From the NCBI GenBank assembly GCA_934644965.1, contig CAKUDG010000017.1, positions 1 to 64,000 of the forward strand: a stretch of 64,000 nt of DNA, read 5' to 3'. The position numbers and the translations under genes are program-made. Below, in pieces: positions 8,390-17,065 of the stretch (positions are counted from its first letter, which is position 1; each line of letters opens with the position of its first letter). Source of the DNA: an uncultured Victivallales bacterium (GTDB taxonomy: Bacteria; Verrucomicrobiota; Lentisphaeria; Victivallales; UBA1829). A model generated the notes under the pieces. It saw only the letters and a list, made by a program, of their open reading frames with translations. It was not told the DNA's origin and did not search any database.

Positions 8390-8953
8390 TCAGTGTTTCC
8401 GGTATCCGCACTTCGGGCAGACGCCATCCTTCAGAGCAACGCCGCAGAGAGGACAGCGGTCCACCGTTCCCTCCGGGGTGTATTCCTGTGTCGCGGCATT
8501 GACTCCGCTGGTGAAGGTGATTCTGGCGATCTTGAGCTTGTCCTTCAGGAGTTCGTACACCATCCGGATCATGCCCTCGACCGTCATGGTCTCCTTTGTG
8601 ACGACAAGTCTTGCCTCGGGATACGCTGTCGCCAGTTCGCAGCGGAAGGCTTCCCCCTTCATTTTATTGGAAGGCGTTCCGTCTTTGATTCCCTGTTTCT
8701 CATAGACTCCGAGAATGGCCGGGAGAAGCGGATCGTCCTCTCTGAGAATCAGGGCGTGATCAAAGTTTTTCAGCACCTCCCAGGCCGTCTTCTGAATTTC
8801 GTTGCAGGGATAAACCATGTTGACCCCGGGTTCAATGGAGTCTTCCACTTCCAGTGTCAGGACGCCGGTATGACCGTGCAGATACTGGGCTTCTCCCTGG
8901 AACTTGTAGAACCGGTGCGCGTACTGCAGTTCGATTTTCGTGATGCTTCTCAT
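8390..8953 (-). CDS. 6-pyruvoyl-tetrahydropterin synthase / QueD-family protein with C-terminal zinc ribbon
   Basis: 187 aa. The T-fold domain has the first zinc His in QYAHRFYKFQG and two more in YLHGHTGVL. QueD normally has a catalytic Cys four residues before HGH; here that position is Ala (sequence GEAQYLHGH), and the ExxHGH spacing of PTPS-III is also not met. The C-terminus adds a CPLCG...CPKCG zinc ribbon that standard QueD lacks. The start at 8953 has AAGGAG upstream. It may act in deazapurine or folate metabolism or have a new activity; the reaction cannot be assigned. Confidence 0.8.
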   Translation of the reverse strand: MRSITKIELQYAHRFYKFQGEAQYLHGHTGVLTLEVEDSIEPGVNMVYPCNEIQKTAWEVLKNFDHALILREDDPLLPAILGVYEKQGIKDGTPSNKMKGEAFRCELATAYPEARLVVTKETMTVEGMIRMVYELLKDKLKIARITFTSGVNAATQEYTPEGTVDRCPLCGVALKDGVCPKCGYRKH

Positions 8954-9162
8954 GTGTCTTCTCCTTTTTGCACAAGGCATTGCTTGGTTTTTCTTTTCGT
9001 TTCTGGCAGAGGCGGATCCGCCGGAATCCCCGTTTTCCCTCCTCTTCTTCCTTCCTTAAAATCCGGAAGCGGACACGGAGCAACCGGCGGCGGACAGAGA
9101 TCTTTTCCTTTCTTCTCTTTTTCTTTCCTTTTTCTTCTTCCCAGCTTGCCGCTTTGGCAAGT

Positions 9163-9645
9163 TTACTTCAGAATGACAAGAGGGGGAATCCTTTCCTCCT
9201 GCTTCCCCTCCTCCGGACTCGTCCCCTTTTCCCGTCCCATGCAGCGGTCACAGATCCCGACCAGACGGATTTCCATATGCACAAAGCTTTTCCTGCGCAG
9301 TTCCTGCGGAATCACGGGGCCCTCCGGCCACGGGAAATCCGTCATTCTCCCACATTTTTCACAAAGGAAATGGCCGTGCGGTTCCGTACGCGAATCGTAT
9401 CGGGCATTGTCAATGCGGTCCAGACGCCGGATGATCCCCTTCTCCGAAAACTCGTTCAGAATCCGGTAGACGCTTTCCCGCGTGACTGTCGGCACTTTCT
9501 TCCTCGCCTCTCGCCAGACTTCATCCACATCCGGATGGCCGGGATTCCCCTTCAGAAAATCATACACCGCCTGACGCTGCGGAGTACATTTCCACTTCTG
9601 CTTCCGGCAGAGATCCACAAAAACGCAGTCCCTAAAATTTTCCAT
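9163..9645 (-). CDS. Fur-family metal- or peroxide-responsive repressor
   Basis: 160 aa. An N-terminal winged helix (KCTPQRQAVYDFLKGN, then TRESVYRILNEFSEKG) precedes a dimerisation domain with metal ligands in EPHGHFLCEKCGRM and a second CxxC in GICDRCMGRE. The two CxxC pairs are typical of the structural zinc site in PerR, Fur and Zur. Which signal it senses cannot be told. A perfect TTATAAT half site, as in PerR boxes, lies in its own promoter, suggesting autoregulation. Confidence 0.9.
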   Translation of the reverse strand: MENFRDCVFVDLCRKQKWKCTPQRQAVYDFLKGNPGHPDVDEVWREARKKVPTVTRESVYRILNEFSEKGIIRRLDRIDNARYDSRTEPHGHFLCEKCGRMTDFPWPEGPVIPQELRRKSFVHMEIRLVGICDRCMGREKGTSPEEGKQEERIPPLVILK

Positions 9646-9685
9646 ATAATAAAAACCATTCTTATTTAATTTTAATTTCTAAATA

Positions 9686-9714
9686 AATTTAACAGTTATT
9701 TATTATAAAATCAA
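9686..9714 (-). promoter_or_regulatory. Promoter and possible autoregulatory operator of the Fur-family gene
   Basis: On the minus strand TTGATT (9709-9714) and TAAATT (9686-9691) are 17 bases apart. The spacer carries TTATAATAAATAA, including a PerR-like half site, and an inverted repeat AATAAAT/ATTTATT spans 9682-9704. The surrounding 9646-9725 is very AT-rich compared with its neighbours. Confidence 0.5.
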
Positions 9715-9724
9715 GTCTTCTCTG

Positions 9725-10078
9725 AAATTTTTTTGTTTTTTTCCGGGCCTCAGGCACTTTGAGCGGAGAGAAGGGGAGAGCCTGCTGAGATCTTTCGGAC
9801 TGATCTGTGCCTTTTGAGAACGCAGGGGGGGAAGGGAAGCCTCAGAAAGCATGGAAGATACGGGATCTATCTGTATGCCGGAAGGAGAATTTCAGGAAGT
9901 GCGGAAAAGCGGAAAGATGAAATTCACACCTTTTTTCCTCTGCCGGGAAAGGAAAAATCTCTTTTAAAAAAACTTTTTTCAGCGTCCGGAAGGCAAATCT
10001 TCCGGGATCCGGGAAACACAATCCGGATCCGCCGTTTCTGATTCCTTTCCCGGATTTGTCTCCATTTCCATTTCCGAT
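9725..10078. other. Intergenic region between the Fur-family gene and epmA
   Basis: Apart from the promoter at its left edge, this stretch has no supported gene. A 75-residue + strand frame at 9814-10041 lacks a ribosome binding site and any recognisable feature. Confidence 0.4.
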
Positions 10079-11014
10079 TCAGGAATCCAGGGGAAAGGCC
10101 ACTTCAGATATCTTCTCCGCCCCGCTCAGAAGCATGACGAGACGGTCAAAGCCCAGAGCGCATCCGGCGGATTCCGGCATCCCGTGATCCATCGCTTCCA
10201 GAAACGCCTCCGGCTTCGGATAATCGGGGAGCCCCTGACGTTTCCGGGTTTGAGCGAATCGTTCAAAGCGCTCTCTCTGCACCATCGGATCGGTGAGTTC
10301 CCCGTAAGCGTTCGCCAGTTCCACGCCTCCGATGTAGATTTCCCAGCGTTCGGCAAGAGAAGGATCTTCCGCCTTCGCCCTTGCAAAGGCGCCGAAACGC
10401 ATCGGGTAGTCCAGGAGGACGCAGGGACGGCCGGAAGGCAGCGCAGGTTCCACCTTTTCCGTCAGGACGAGTTCAAAACTTCCTTCTTCCCCCTCCTCCG
10501 CAAGGATGTCCGCATCGCAGTCTGCAAAACGCCGGAAGGCGTCGCGGACGGAGATGACTGCCCATTCCGCATCCAGATCCGTACGTTTCCCGCGATATTC
10601 CACCACTCCGTGCCCGTTGCACGCGTGCGCCGTTGCACGCAGAAGTTCCCGCGTGAAATCCAGAAGCCCCAGATAGTCCGAAGAGGCTTGATACCATTCC
10701 AGCATCGTGAATTCATGCCGATGCAGTCTGCCGTCCTCTCCCGCCCGGAAGCAGGGGCCGATCTGATAAATCCGTTCCATGCCGGCGCAGAGAAGGCGTT
10801 TCATCTGCAGTTCAGGCGATCCGCGCAGAAAGAAATCCTCCGCACTCGGACAGTCAATGTACTCTTCCGCCGCGGGAGCCAGAACTCCGACCGGAGTCTC
10901 CACCTCAAGATATCCGTGGGAGTCAAAAAAGGCGCGGACGGCACGCAGCACCCGTGCGCGGAAAGACAGTCTCTCCGCAACGCGCTGCAGGTCTGAAAAG
11001 GGAGTCGTCCGCAT
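10079..11014 (-). CDS. epmA: Elongation factor P (R)-beta-lysine ligase
   Basis: 311 aa class II lysyl-tRNA-synthetase-like protein without the anticodon-binding domain, the hallmark of EpmA/GenX/PoxA. Motif 2 is seen in FRAGEDGRLHRHEFTMLEWY and motif 3 in GCALGFDRLVMLL; VELANAYGELTDP is the conserved loop before motif 3. It attaches beta-lysine to a Lys of EF-P, whose gene lies 119 bases upstream on the same strand. An in-frame TTG at 11029 is an alternative start. The lysine 2,3-aminomutase partner EpmB is not in the window. Confidence 0.92.
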   Translation of the reverse strand: MRTTPFSDLQRVAERLSFRARVLRAVRAFFDSHGYLEVETPVGVLAPAAEEYIDCPSAEDFFLRGSPELQMKRLLCAGMERIYQIGPCFRAGEDGRLHRHEFTMLEWYQASSDYLGLLDFTRELLRATAHACNGHGVVEYRGKRTDLDAEWAVISVRDAFRRFADCDADILAEEGEEGSFELVLTEKVEPALPSGRPCVLLDYPMRFGAFARAKAEDPSLAERWEIYIGGVELANAYGELTDPMVQRERFERFAQTRKRQGLPDYPKPEAFLEAMDHGMPESAGCALGFDRLVMLLSGAEKISEVAFPLDS

Positions 11015-11133
11015 GCTGCCGGTGGACAATTGTGAAAATTCTTTCTCTTTCCCCAGCTTCTCCCCCCTTCTACATCATCAATCGCAGAAGAAGGAGAAAG
11101 GACAGGGGAAAAAAATTGATCAGGCGTCCGTCG

Positions 11134-11703
11134 TCAGCCTTTGCTGACGCGTTCCGCATACTGGCCGGTGCGGGTATCGATCCGGACCGTGTCGCCCTCA
11201 TTGATGAAGAGCGGGACCATGATCTCATAGCCGTTGTCGATCTTCGCGGGTTTCATCACATTGGAGGAGGCGGTGTCGCCGCGCGCGCCGGGCTCGGTTT
11301 CGACAATCACCTTCTCAATAAAGGTCGGGAGCGTAATGTCAATGAGTTTTCCGTTGAAGAAGAGCCCCTGGCAGAGCGAGTTTTCGATCAGAAAATAAAC
11401 CTTGTCCCCGAGATGATCCGCACTGATCGGAATCTCCTCATAGGATTCCGCATCGCTGAAAATGTACATCTGCCCGTCATGATAGGAATAATACATCTCG
11501 CGCTCTTCGAGATTGGGTTTCCCGACCTTGTCCACGGGACGGAAGGTGCGGTCCATCGTACTTCCGGTCACCATGCTCTTGAGTTTGCAGCGGTACAGCG
11601 CGGTTCCCTTCCCTGGTTTGCAGAATTCAAATTCCGTGATGGCGTAGGGTTCCCCGTCGATTTCAATCTTGAGTCCTTTTTTCAGATCCGCGGCGCTGTA
11701 CAT
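11134..11703 (-). CDS. efp: Elongation factor P
   Basis: 189 aa, three beta-barrel domains. It relieves ribosome stalling at polyproline stretches. The modification loop reads CKPGKGTALYRCKLK, with Lys32 equivalent to E. coli Lys34, matching an EpmA substrate. The C-terminus has GDTVRIDTRTGQYAERV. The start at 11703 is set by CTGGAGAA seven bases upstream; the frame stays open 16 codons further. It appears co-transcribed with epmA. Confidence 0.97.
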   Translation of the reverse strand: MYSAADLKKGLKIEIDGEPYAITEFEFCKPGKGTALYRCKLKSMVTGSTMDRTFRPVDKVGKPNLEEREMYYSYHDGQMYIFSDAESYEEIPISADHLGDKVYFLIENSLCQGLFFNGKLIDITLPTFIEKVIVETEPGARGDTASSNVMKPAKIDNGYEIMVPLFINEGDTVRIDTRTGQYAERVSKG

Positions 11704-11949
11704 GTTTTCTCCAGACAAATTGTTTATGGGTTCCGTTTTCTTGCTGAACAAATACTATAACACAGTTTTCCGGAAATTGCAAGACAGGTCTTCCGGGCTC
11801 AGCTCTTTCCGTTTCCCGTACATTGCTCCTGGATGTCCCGGAGGGATTGCGAGGGAGGGAGACACACACACTGCCGACTTCCCTGTCTCATCAGCCCGGG
11901 GAAGTCCGCGAAGGGGAAGAAGACGTGAGCAGAAGAAAGGGGGAAAGGC

Positions 11950-12492
11950 TTACCATGCTTCGGTGGTATACTGCACGATTCTGCGTGCCGCATTGTAACA
12001 GGCCTGACGGAGCCCGTAAATCTTCCCGACATTCGGATCCGCGGTATACTGATAGTTTGCGGATCCGGTAATCTGGCGCGTCCGGATGAGCGGCTCGCTT
12101 CTGCCGGGAATGAGGACCGTGAATTCCACGGTGACATTGATGGCGAATTCGGAGGGGCGGTACGTCTGATCATCATCCTGGCTGTCCCAGCGGACGGCCG
12201 AAGTTTCCACACGGAGCACCCGGCAGTATACGATGCAGTCGGCTTTCCCGAGGGAAGTCAGCTTCAGGGAGCCGTCCACCTGAAACTGTTCGGCGAGATT
12301 TCCGCGCATGACGGAAGACACATACGGCTCTTTCGTATCATTTTTCACATCGGCCACGGCGATGCTCTGGATCTGGGGGTGCATCATGGATCCCACCTGA
12401 TATCCGCAGGACGTCGTCAGGAAACAAGTCAAGACGAGCGAAAGAAGCGAAAAGAGCATGACGGAGAATTTTTTTTCAGATGGCGTCATCAT
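11950..12492 (-). CDS. LptE-like outer-membrane LPS-assembly lipoprotein
   Basis: 180 aa. A signal sequence ends in the lipobox LTTSCGYQ, so the mature protein starts with a lipidated Cys. The body shows the LptE pattern: IQSIAVADVKNDTKEPYVSS, a variable middle, and VTVEFTVLI. LptE plugs the LptD barrel that inserts lipopolysaccharide. The gene overlaps the end of the upstream TPR gene by 17 bases, an arrangement usual in PVC genomes. LptE is poorly conserved, so the name rests on lipobox, size and context. Confidence 0.75.
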   Translation of the reverse strand: MMTPSEKKFSVMLFSLLSLVLTCFLTTSCGYQVGSMMHPQIQSIAVADVKNDTKEPYVSSVMRGNLAEQFQVDGSLKLTSLGKADCIVYCRVLRVETSAVRWDSQDDDQTYRPSEFAINVTVEFTVLIPGRSEPLIRTRQITGSANYQYTADPNVGKIYGLRQACYNAARRIVQYTTEAW

Positions 12493-13603
12493 CGAAAGGC
12501 CTTTCCGGAAGCGGCTCACGGGAATCTCTCCGCAGATCGGACCTCAGGTCGCGCACCGGCAGGAGCCATTTTCCGCCGCTGTTTTCAGGAACCACCATGA
12601 TCCGGGATTGCTCCGGGGGAATCGGAGAGCGTTGATAAACGGGGGTCTCATGCTCCCTGCGCGGCACGTCGCCGGAAGGGGGCTCGTACGTTTTGTCGAT
12701 TTTTGCCAGAAGCTTTTCCGAATCGGCGGAATCCACGGAATTCGCATAGTCGCGCACGACTTTCGCCAGATAACGCTCCGCGATTTCATCCTTTCCCATA
12801 CGGTGGTAGTAAAGACCGAGTCCGTAGAGACGTTTGGCGAGAAGGGAATGGACCTCCTCGCGGGAACGCCGGGCCCACGGGGCTTCGGGATCTTTCGGAT
12901 AACGGTTCAGGAAATCGGTGAGAGCATCCAGGGCAAGACGGGCATACGAGCCGTCGCCGTCACCCTTCCGGGAAAGCTGGAGATAGGTATTGGCAAGCTC
13001 CAGCGAAGCGCAGCGAGCCGCTTCCGTCCCGGGATAGAGCTTGACCGTCTCCTTGAACTGCTCGATCGCTTCCGCCGCACGCTGATCCTCCAGATACAGA
13101 CGCCCCAGACGCAGACGCGCATCCGGAGCCTTTTCCGAACAGGGCGCATTCTTCAGCGCCGCTTCATAAATTTCGATGCAGCGGTTTTCCTTTTTCAGAA
13201 AGGGGAGCCAGGAAAACGCGGAATCCCGATGTCCGGCGAAATACGCGTCCGCAATTTCATACTGGCGGTCCACCACCTGGGTGAAATTCACACGGCTGAT
13301 ATGTTCTTTTGCCAGCCGTTCCAGACAATCGAACTCCTCTCCGTAGAGTTTCTCCTTCCGGTAGGCGCGGGATGCCCCCAGAAGGGCGTTCGCCTTGAGT
13401 ACGGGATCATCCGCATAGATCTGCGCCGCCTTGAAGCTTTTTGCCGCCCCGGAAAAATCCCCGGCCTTTTCAGCCGTGCGGGCTTCAGCAAACGCCTCGT
13501 TTGCCCGGGCATCGTCGCCATACGTTGCGGGAACGGCGAGTACGGAGGCGATGAGAAGCATGCCGCTGAGGATCAGGAATTTCATCTGGTTTTTCATATT
13601 CAT
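12476..13603 (-). CDS. BamD-like tetratricopeptide repeat protein, exported
   Basis: 375 aa. A signal peptide (about 1-28, ending VPATYG) has no lipobox Cys, unlike E. coli BamD. Several TPR units follow: ANEAFAEARTAEKAGDFSGA, ARLRLGRLYLEDQRAAEAIEQF, ALDALTDFLNRYPKDPEA and LGLYYHRMGKDEIAERYLAK. The RYPKDPEAP turn is characteristic of BamD/YbgF repeats. The C-terminal 70 residues are charged and Pro-rich. It is probably periplasmic and involved in outer-membrane assembly with the LptE-like product downstream. Confidence 0.75.
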   Translation of the reverse strand: MNMKNQMKFLILSGMLLIASVLAVPATYGDDARANEAFAEARTAEKAGDFSGAAKSFKAAQIYADDPVLKANALLGASRAYRKEKLYGEEFDCLERLAKEHISRVNFTQVVDRQYEIADAYFAGHRDSAFSWLPFLKKENRCIEIYEAALKNAPCSEKAPDARLRLGRLYLEDQRAAEAIEQFKETVKLYPGTEAARCASLELANTYLQLSRKGDGDGSYARLALDALTDFLNRYPKDPEAPWARRSREEVHSLLAKRLYGLGLYYHRMGKDEIAERYLAKVVRDYANSVDSADSEKLLAKIDKTYEPPSGDVPRREHETPVYQRSPIPPEQSRIMVVPENSGGKWLLPVRDLRSDLRRDSREPLPERPFDDDAI

Positions 13604-13834
13604 GCCGTTTTGTTTTCAAGGCTTCATGCGGTAAAAAAAATGACATCGTATCAATGTAGCACCGCTTTTCAGGATAGCAAGCTCCGGTTTGCATCTTTCG
13701 CAATCCGGGGCATATTACAGAATCTCTCCGGAGCTGCGGCATCTGCGGCTTTCCGGGGGATGCGTGGGATCCGGGGGTGATCCTGAATCATTGGAAACAG
13801 GGATGAAATCCAAACAATACGGGGAAACACCTTC

Positions 13835-14974
13835 GTGAAAATTCTGACTGTCGTAACGGAACTCGGCCCCGGCGGAGCGGAAAAAGTTGTGCGGGAGCTT
13901 TCGGAGCATCTGCTGCGGGCAGGGCACAAAGTCTCACTGGTCTCACTGAAAGCGCCTCCGGAGAACAGGGCTCTTGCCGATGCGTTCCCTGCAATGGGAA
14001 TTTCCCCGGTCTATCTGAACATGAGAGGATTGACTGATGCCGGAAAACTTTTTTCTCTGCGTCGAATCATCCGGAGGGAGCATCCGGATCTGATTCACTC
14101 TCATCTGATGCACCCGAATCTGCTGGCACGGATTGCCGCGGCGGGGCTTTCAGTGCCTCTGGTGAATACCGTGCATATCTGTGAACGCAGGAAAAGCGCA
14201 AGACCGTTTTTTCTTTTGGATCGGCTGACTTTTCCGCTGTGTTCCGTCTGCACGGCGGTTTCGCATTCCGCGGCAGGATTTCATGAGCATGCGCTCGGTC
14301 TGAATCCGGGCACGCTCCGGGTCATTTACAACGGAGTGGATCCGGTGGAGCCGCTTCCTGAGGAGGAACGGATCCGATACAGAAAACTCTGGGGAATGGA
14401 ATCGTGTTCCAGGATCATCGGATCTTTCGGACGTCTGGATCCGCAGAAGGGGTTTGACAATTTCCTGCGGCTTCTCCCGGAAATATCGGAACGGATTCCG
14501 AAGGGAGAGACCTGGGGGGTTGTGATTCTCGGGGAAGGGCGGGAGCGTGAATCCCTGGAGGAAACGGGAAGAAGGAATCTAAGGAATCTTCCGGGGAATC
14601 TGCGTCTGAGCTTTCCGGGGTTTGCTCCGGAAGCGGCGCGTGCGGCATGGGTTTTCGATGTGTTTGTCATGCCGTCTCGCTATGAGGGTTACGGGCTGGC
14701 CTTTGCGGAGGCGATGAGTACGGGAGTGCCGGCGGTGGTTGCATCCGTGGATTCTCTTCCGGAACTGGCGGATCTTTATGATAATGCTTCTGTCGCAGAT
14801 TTTGCATCTCCGGAAAAACGCGGGGAGACGGCATCGCTGATTGCGGCTGCGGCGGGGAAAAAGAGAATCGCTCCGAAAATCATTTCGACCCGGGCGGAAA
14901 TGGCGGATCAGTATCTTGAACTCTACCGCCAGATCCTTACGCGGCGGCAGACACATCCGCTAAAGACCGAATAA
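13835..14974 (+). CDS. Glycosyltransferase family 4
   Basis: 379 aa, GT-B fold. N-terminal Rossmann signature TELGPGGAEKVVRELSEHL (acceptor domain) and C-terminal donor domain with SFGRLDPQKGFDNFLRLLP and the EGYGLAFAEAMSTGVPAVV E-x7-E motif of retaining GT4 enzymes. It transfers a sugar from a nucleotide donor, likely to a glycan or lipid carrier; the acceptor is unknown. The start is GTG with GGGGAAA upstream. No neighbouring polysaccharide genes help to fix the product. The structured 96-nt repeat follows 20 bases after its stop. Confidence 0.9.
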   Translation: MKILTVVTELGPGGAEKVVRELSEHLLRAGHKVSLVSLKAPPENRALADAFPAMGISPVYLNMRGLTDAGKLFSLRRIIRREHPDLIHSHLMHPNLLARIAAAGLSVPLVNTVHICERRKSARPFFLLDRLTFPLCSVCTAVSHSAAGFHEHALGLNPGTLRVIYNGVDPVEPLPEEERIRYRKLWGMESCSRIIGSFGRLDPQKGFDNFLRLLPEISERIPKGETWGVVILGEGRERESLEETGRRNLRNLPGNLRLSFPGFAPEAARAAWVFDVFVMPSRYEGYGLAFAEAMSTGVPAVVASVDSLPELADLYDNASVADFASPEKRGETASLIAAAAGKKRIAPKIISTRAEMADQYLELYRQILTRRQTHPLKTE

Positions 14975-14994
14975 AAACAAATAAAATCTGCAAA

Positions 14995-15090
14995 GCAACA
15001 AAATACGGAAAAATGCAAACAGCATTTTTCTCGAGGTCAAGGTCCGTGACCTTGTCGCGATCCAGCGGCGAGACGCTGGCCGCCGGAGGC
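14995..15090. repeat. 96-nt three-hairpin structured repeat, copy A
   Basis: The copy at 21451-21546 has the same length and 88 of 96 identical bases. Hairpins: 15009-15029 (8-bp stem AAAAATGC/GCATTTTT, 5-nt loop), 15038-15054 (7-bp stem CAAGGTC/GACCTTG, loop CGT) and 15062-15079 (6-bp stem CCAGCG/CGCTGG, 6-nt loop). All eight differences between copies fall in loops or linkers. It lies just after the glycosyltransferase stop codon. Strand is uncertain because the stems are symmetrical. I know no named family for it. Confidence 0.9.
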
Positions 15091-15109
15091 GGAAATAAAT
15101 AAAAAAAAA

Positions 15110-15134
15110 GCATGAGGGCTTTCCGCCCTCATGC
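15110..15134. terminator. 10-bp terminator hairpin between glycosyltransferase and transketolase genes
   Basis: GCATGAGGGC and GCCCTCATGC form a perfect 10-bp stem with a TTTCC loop. On the minus strand it is followed by TTTTTTTTTATTTATTT, making it the terminator of the transketolase pair. The same stem with another loop (TCCTC) recurs after repeat copy B at 21574-21594. Confidence 0.85.
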
Positions 15135-15239
15135 TTCCCTCCTCTTCCCCCCTTTTTTCTCTCTTTCTCTTCCCTCTTCCTGATACGCGGAGCGTTTTCA
15201 CCCCCTCATTCTTCTGAAAATGAAAATGCTCCGGAAGAT

Positions 15240-16163
15240 TTATGATAAAACGGCTTTTACTGCGTTCATGACCGGCTGCACTCCGAGTCCGTAATGATCC
15301 AGAAGCCATGCCTGGGAACCGACTTCCTTGATGTTCACATCCGGGAATGCCAGTCTCCGGAAGGGAACGTTCCCGCAGCCCTCGTCCATGAGCACTTCCG
15401 CGACCGCGCTGCCCACGCCGCCGGAAAGGTTGTGCTCCTCCAAGACCACGATTCCCCCCGTCTCCTTCGCCGCGCGGACAATCGCCGCACGGTCAATCGG
15501 CTTGATCGAATACAGACTCACCAGACGGCAATGGATTCCCTCTTTTTCAAGCTCCTCGACCGCACGTTTGGCATGAATTCCGACGGTTCCGGCAAAAAAG
15601 ACCGTCGCATCATCGCCTTCCCTCACAGTGGCCGAGCCTCCGATTCTGAAATCATCAAGCGGCCCCTCATGAATATCGGGCTCGTTCTTGTATCCGCAGC
15701 GGTAGTATACGGGTCCGTCATACGCCATCATGGCATGGACGGCGGCCCGCGCTTCGGCAATATCGCAGGGGACAAGGACGACCATGCCGGGGAGAGCACG
15801 CATGATGGCGATGTCCTCCGTCGAATGATGGGAAATTCCGAGAGGCCCGTAGGCGACCCCGCCTCCGATGATGACGATCTTGACATTCGCATGATGATAG
15901 CAGACGTCGTTCCGGATCTGCTCCAGACAGCGCAGAGTCGGGAAATTCGCAATGGAATACGTAACCGCGATGTTCCCTTCCATGGCGACACCACAGGCCA
16001 CACCCGTCATATTCTGCTCCGCGACGCCGCAGTTGATGAAGCGGTCCGGAAACGCATTGGCAAACCCTTCGATTTCCCCGAAGCCGATATCCGCAAGAAC
16101 CATGAAGACGCGGGGATCACGCTGAGCGATTTTCAAAAGCTCCTGATTGAATGCTCTTCTCAT
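15240..16163 (-). CDS. Transketolase, C-terminal (pyrimidine-binding) subunit
   Basis: 307 aa. It holds the Pyr and C-terminal domains of a split transketolase. Signatures: VLADIGFGEIEGFANAFPDR, GVAEQNMTGVACGVAMEG with the catalytic Glu, and GGVAYGPLGISHHSTEDIA. Together with the 16163-16987 product it moves two-carbon units in the pentose phosphate pathway. The stop and the start of the two genes meet, so translation is coupled. Two-subunit transketolases are known in archaea and several bacteria. A related dedicated sugar pathway is possible given the adjacent ROK regulator. Confidence 0.93.
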   Translation of the reverse strand: MRRAFNQELLKIAQRDPRVFMVLADIGFGEIEGFANAFPDRFINCGVAEQNMTGVACGVAMEGNIAVTYSIANFPTLRCLEQIRNDVCYHHANVKIVIIGGGVAYGPLGISHHSTEDIAIMRALPGMVVLVPCDIAEARAAVHAMMAYDGPVYYRCGYKNEPDIHEGPLDDFRIGGSATVREGDDATVFFAGTVGIHAKRAVEELEKEGIHCRLVSLYSIKPIDRAAIVRAAKETGGIVVLEEHNLSGGVGSAVAEVLMDEGCGNVPFRRLAFPDVNIKEVGSQAWLLDHYGLGVQPVMNAVKAVLS

Positions 16164-16987
16164 TATTCTGCTTCCTCCAATTCTCTGAGCGCCTGTTCAA
16201 AAAGTGTTTCGTTGAGTCCGCCGTAGTGCCATTTGTAGTCGTTTTCCATGAAGCTGACGCCCTTACCTTTCACGGTCCGGAAAACGAGTGCGGAAGGTTT
16301 CCCCGTTTCCAGAGGCAGACGGGAGAAGGCGTCTCCGATCGCGTCCATGTCGTGCCCATCCACCGTGAGGGCCTTCCAGCCGAACATTTCCAGTTTCGGC
16401 GCAAGCGGATCAAGATTGATGATATCCTTAGAAGCACCCAGGGCCTGAAGGCGGTTGTAGTCCACAAGCATGGTGAGGTTGTCCCAGGAGTGCTGGCCTG
16501 CAAGCATGACGGCTTCCCAGGAGGAGCCCTCATTGAGATCCCCGTCGCTGACCAGGCAGAAGATGCGGTGTTTGTGGCCCGCCTGTTTCGCCGCCATGGC
16601 CATCCCGCATGCGACAGGCAGTCCGTGTCCCAGCGAACCCGTCGAAAATTCAACCCCGGGAACATGATGGGAGATGTGCCCGCTCAATTTGCCGTTGTCC
16701 TGATAATAAGTCTCCAGCCAGTCCTTCGGGAAAAACCCTTTTTCCGCAAGTGCCGCCAGCAGCGCAGCGCCGCCATGCCCCTTGCTGAGGATGAAACGGT
16801 CCCGATCCGCTGCCTTCGGAGCCTCCGCACTGACATTTAATACCTGATTGTAAAGAACTGCGTAAATATCCGCCGTGGACAGCATGCTCCCGATGTGTCC
16901 GCTCTTCCCGCGATATACCATGCGCAGACAGTGAAGACGGATCTTTTTCGCCAGATCCCGGCATTGTTTCCGCTGAACTTCATCCAT
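16163..16987 (-). CDS. Transketolase, N-terminal (thiamine diphosphate-binding) subunit
   Basis: 274 aa. It contains the PP domain: RMVYRGKSGHIGSMLSTADI, ILSKGHGGAALLAALAEKGF, STGSLGHGLPVACGMAMAAK and the ThDP/Mg motif SDGDLNEGSSWEAVMLA with VDYNRLQALG. The ATG at 16987 is fixed by AAGGAGG nine bases upstream. It is transcribed from a consensus promoter at 17037-17065, divergent from the ROK regulator, which probably controls it. Confidence 0.93.
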   Translation of the reverse strand: MDEVQRKQCRDLAKKIRLHCLRMVYRGKSGHIGSMLSTADIYAVLYNQVLNVSAEAPKAADRDRFILSKGHGGAALLAALAEKGFFPKDWLETYYQDNGKLSGHISHHVPGVEFSTGSLGHGLPVACGMAMAAKQAGHKHRIFCLVSDGDLNEGSSWEAVMLAGQHSWDNLTMLVDYNRLQALGASKDIINLDPLAPKLEMFGWKALTVDGHDMDAIGDAFSRLPLETGKPSALVFRTVKGKGVSFMENDYKWHYGGLNETLFEQALRELEEAE

Positions 16988-17036
16988 GGATGGATTCCTC
17001 CTTCTGTTGAGAACCATGATTTATTTTCTCTTGTCT

Positions 17037-17065
17037 ATTATATATCGAAAGAAATATTTTGTCAA
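17037..17065 (-). promoter_or_regulatory. Consensus sigma70 promoter for the transketolase pair
   Basis: On the minus strand a perfect TTGACA (17060-17065) and perfect TATAAT (17037-17042) are 17 bases apart, the strongest promoter match in the window. Confidence 0.85.
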
